In this document: positions 13,421-13,503 of the stretch, one piece after another | How positions within the stretch are numbered: position 1 is the first letter of the stretch | How the letters are laid out: each line of letters begins with the position of its first letter | Source: SUG1106 sp964651095 | Lineage (GTDB): Bacteria > Bacillota > Clostridia > Peptostreptococcales > Anaerovoracaceae | Assembly: GCA_964651095.1 (NCBI GenBank) | Contig: CAZYWO010000048.1 | Location: 1-13,503, forward strand | Length of the DNA: 13,503 bases | Direction: 5' to 3' | Translations under genes and position numbers: made by a program | Notes under the pieces: model-generated | Database searches by the model: none | What the model was told of the DNA's origin: nothing | What the model saw: only the letters and a program-made list of their open reading frames with translations

Positions 13421-13503
13421 ACGATGCAGGTATAATCCTATTGAGACGAGAGAGTGTGAACAAAAGTCTGTAAATGCAGATCTTCCATGATAATGATTGG
13501 GCT
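13421..13503. other. unassigned sequence at the right edge
   Basis: The 83 bases after the terminator hold no open frame of note. They may be the leader or promoter region of the next gene. TATAAT occurs at 13431-13436 but without a -35 match at proper spacing. The part from about 13441 on is purine-rich (GAGACGAGAGAG) and could be the 5' part of a structured leader cut by the window edge; nothing can be claimed. Confidence 0.3.

Noticed and set aside
13431..13436. TATAAT after the yqeY terminator as a promoter
   Set aside because: No acceptable -35 lies 16-18 bp upstream (the terminator stem is there) and no downstream gene is visible.

Overview
The window reads as chromosomal DNA of a low-to-moderate GC, endospore-forming Firmicute, most likely an anaerobic clostridium. 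The reasons are the sporulation genes yqfC and yqfD next to phoH, ybeY, cdd, era and recO (a classic Firmicutes housekeeping cluster), a single-chain glycyl-tRNA synthetase, a pyruvate phosphate dikinase, strong AGGAGG-type Shine-Dalgarno sites before nearly every gene, and frequent TTG/GTG starts. Assignment below class level (for example Eubacteriales Family XIII/Anaerovoracaceae) would be a guess.

Layout. At the left edge a lone plus-strand gene encodes a short N-acetylmuramoyl-L-alanine amidase-like protein (106-648). It meets a minus-strand small membrane protein of the COG2426 family (866-1342) across a perfect 15-bp hairpin terminator. The middle 10 kb is one long minus-strand gene train, in transcription order: PHP-domain phosphoesterase, yqfC, yqfD, phoH, ybeY, cdd, era, recO, a DUF4342/UBA-like protein, glyQS, ppdK. 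Gaps are at most 90 nt and three junctions overlap. At the right edge, rpsU and yqeY run divergently on the plus strand from a strong sigma-A-type promoter and end at a textbook terminator (13397-13420).

How the genes fit together. Most of the train serves ribosome and RNA maturation or translation (ybeY, era, phoH, glyQS, and across the divergent promoter rpsU and yqeY), plus DNA repair (recO), pyrimidine salvage (cdd), sporulation (yqfC, yqfD) and central carbon metabolism (ppdK). Translational coupling looks important: yqfD, phoH and era start with TTG and recO with GTG, each behind a good Shine-Dalgarno site, and three of these starts overlap the preceding gene.

No wholly new system stands out; this is mainly a conserved housekeeping region. 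The points worth a second look are: (1) a perfect 33-bp palindrome that would bury the Shine-Dalgarno site of yqfC in a 15-bp hairpin; (2) related AT-rich tandem repeats in exactly the two spacers where pgpH and dgkA usually sit; (3) an 11-residue repeat making up the C-terminal half of the UBA/DUF4342 protein; (4) an amidase lacking the usual first zinc-ligand histidine motif; and (5) rearranged or missing neighbours (inverted rpsU-yqeY; no PPDK regulator beside ppdK).
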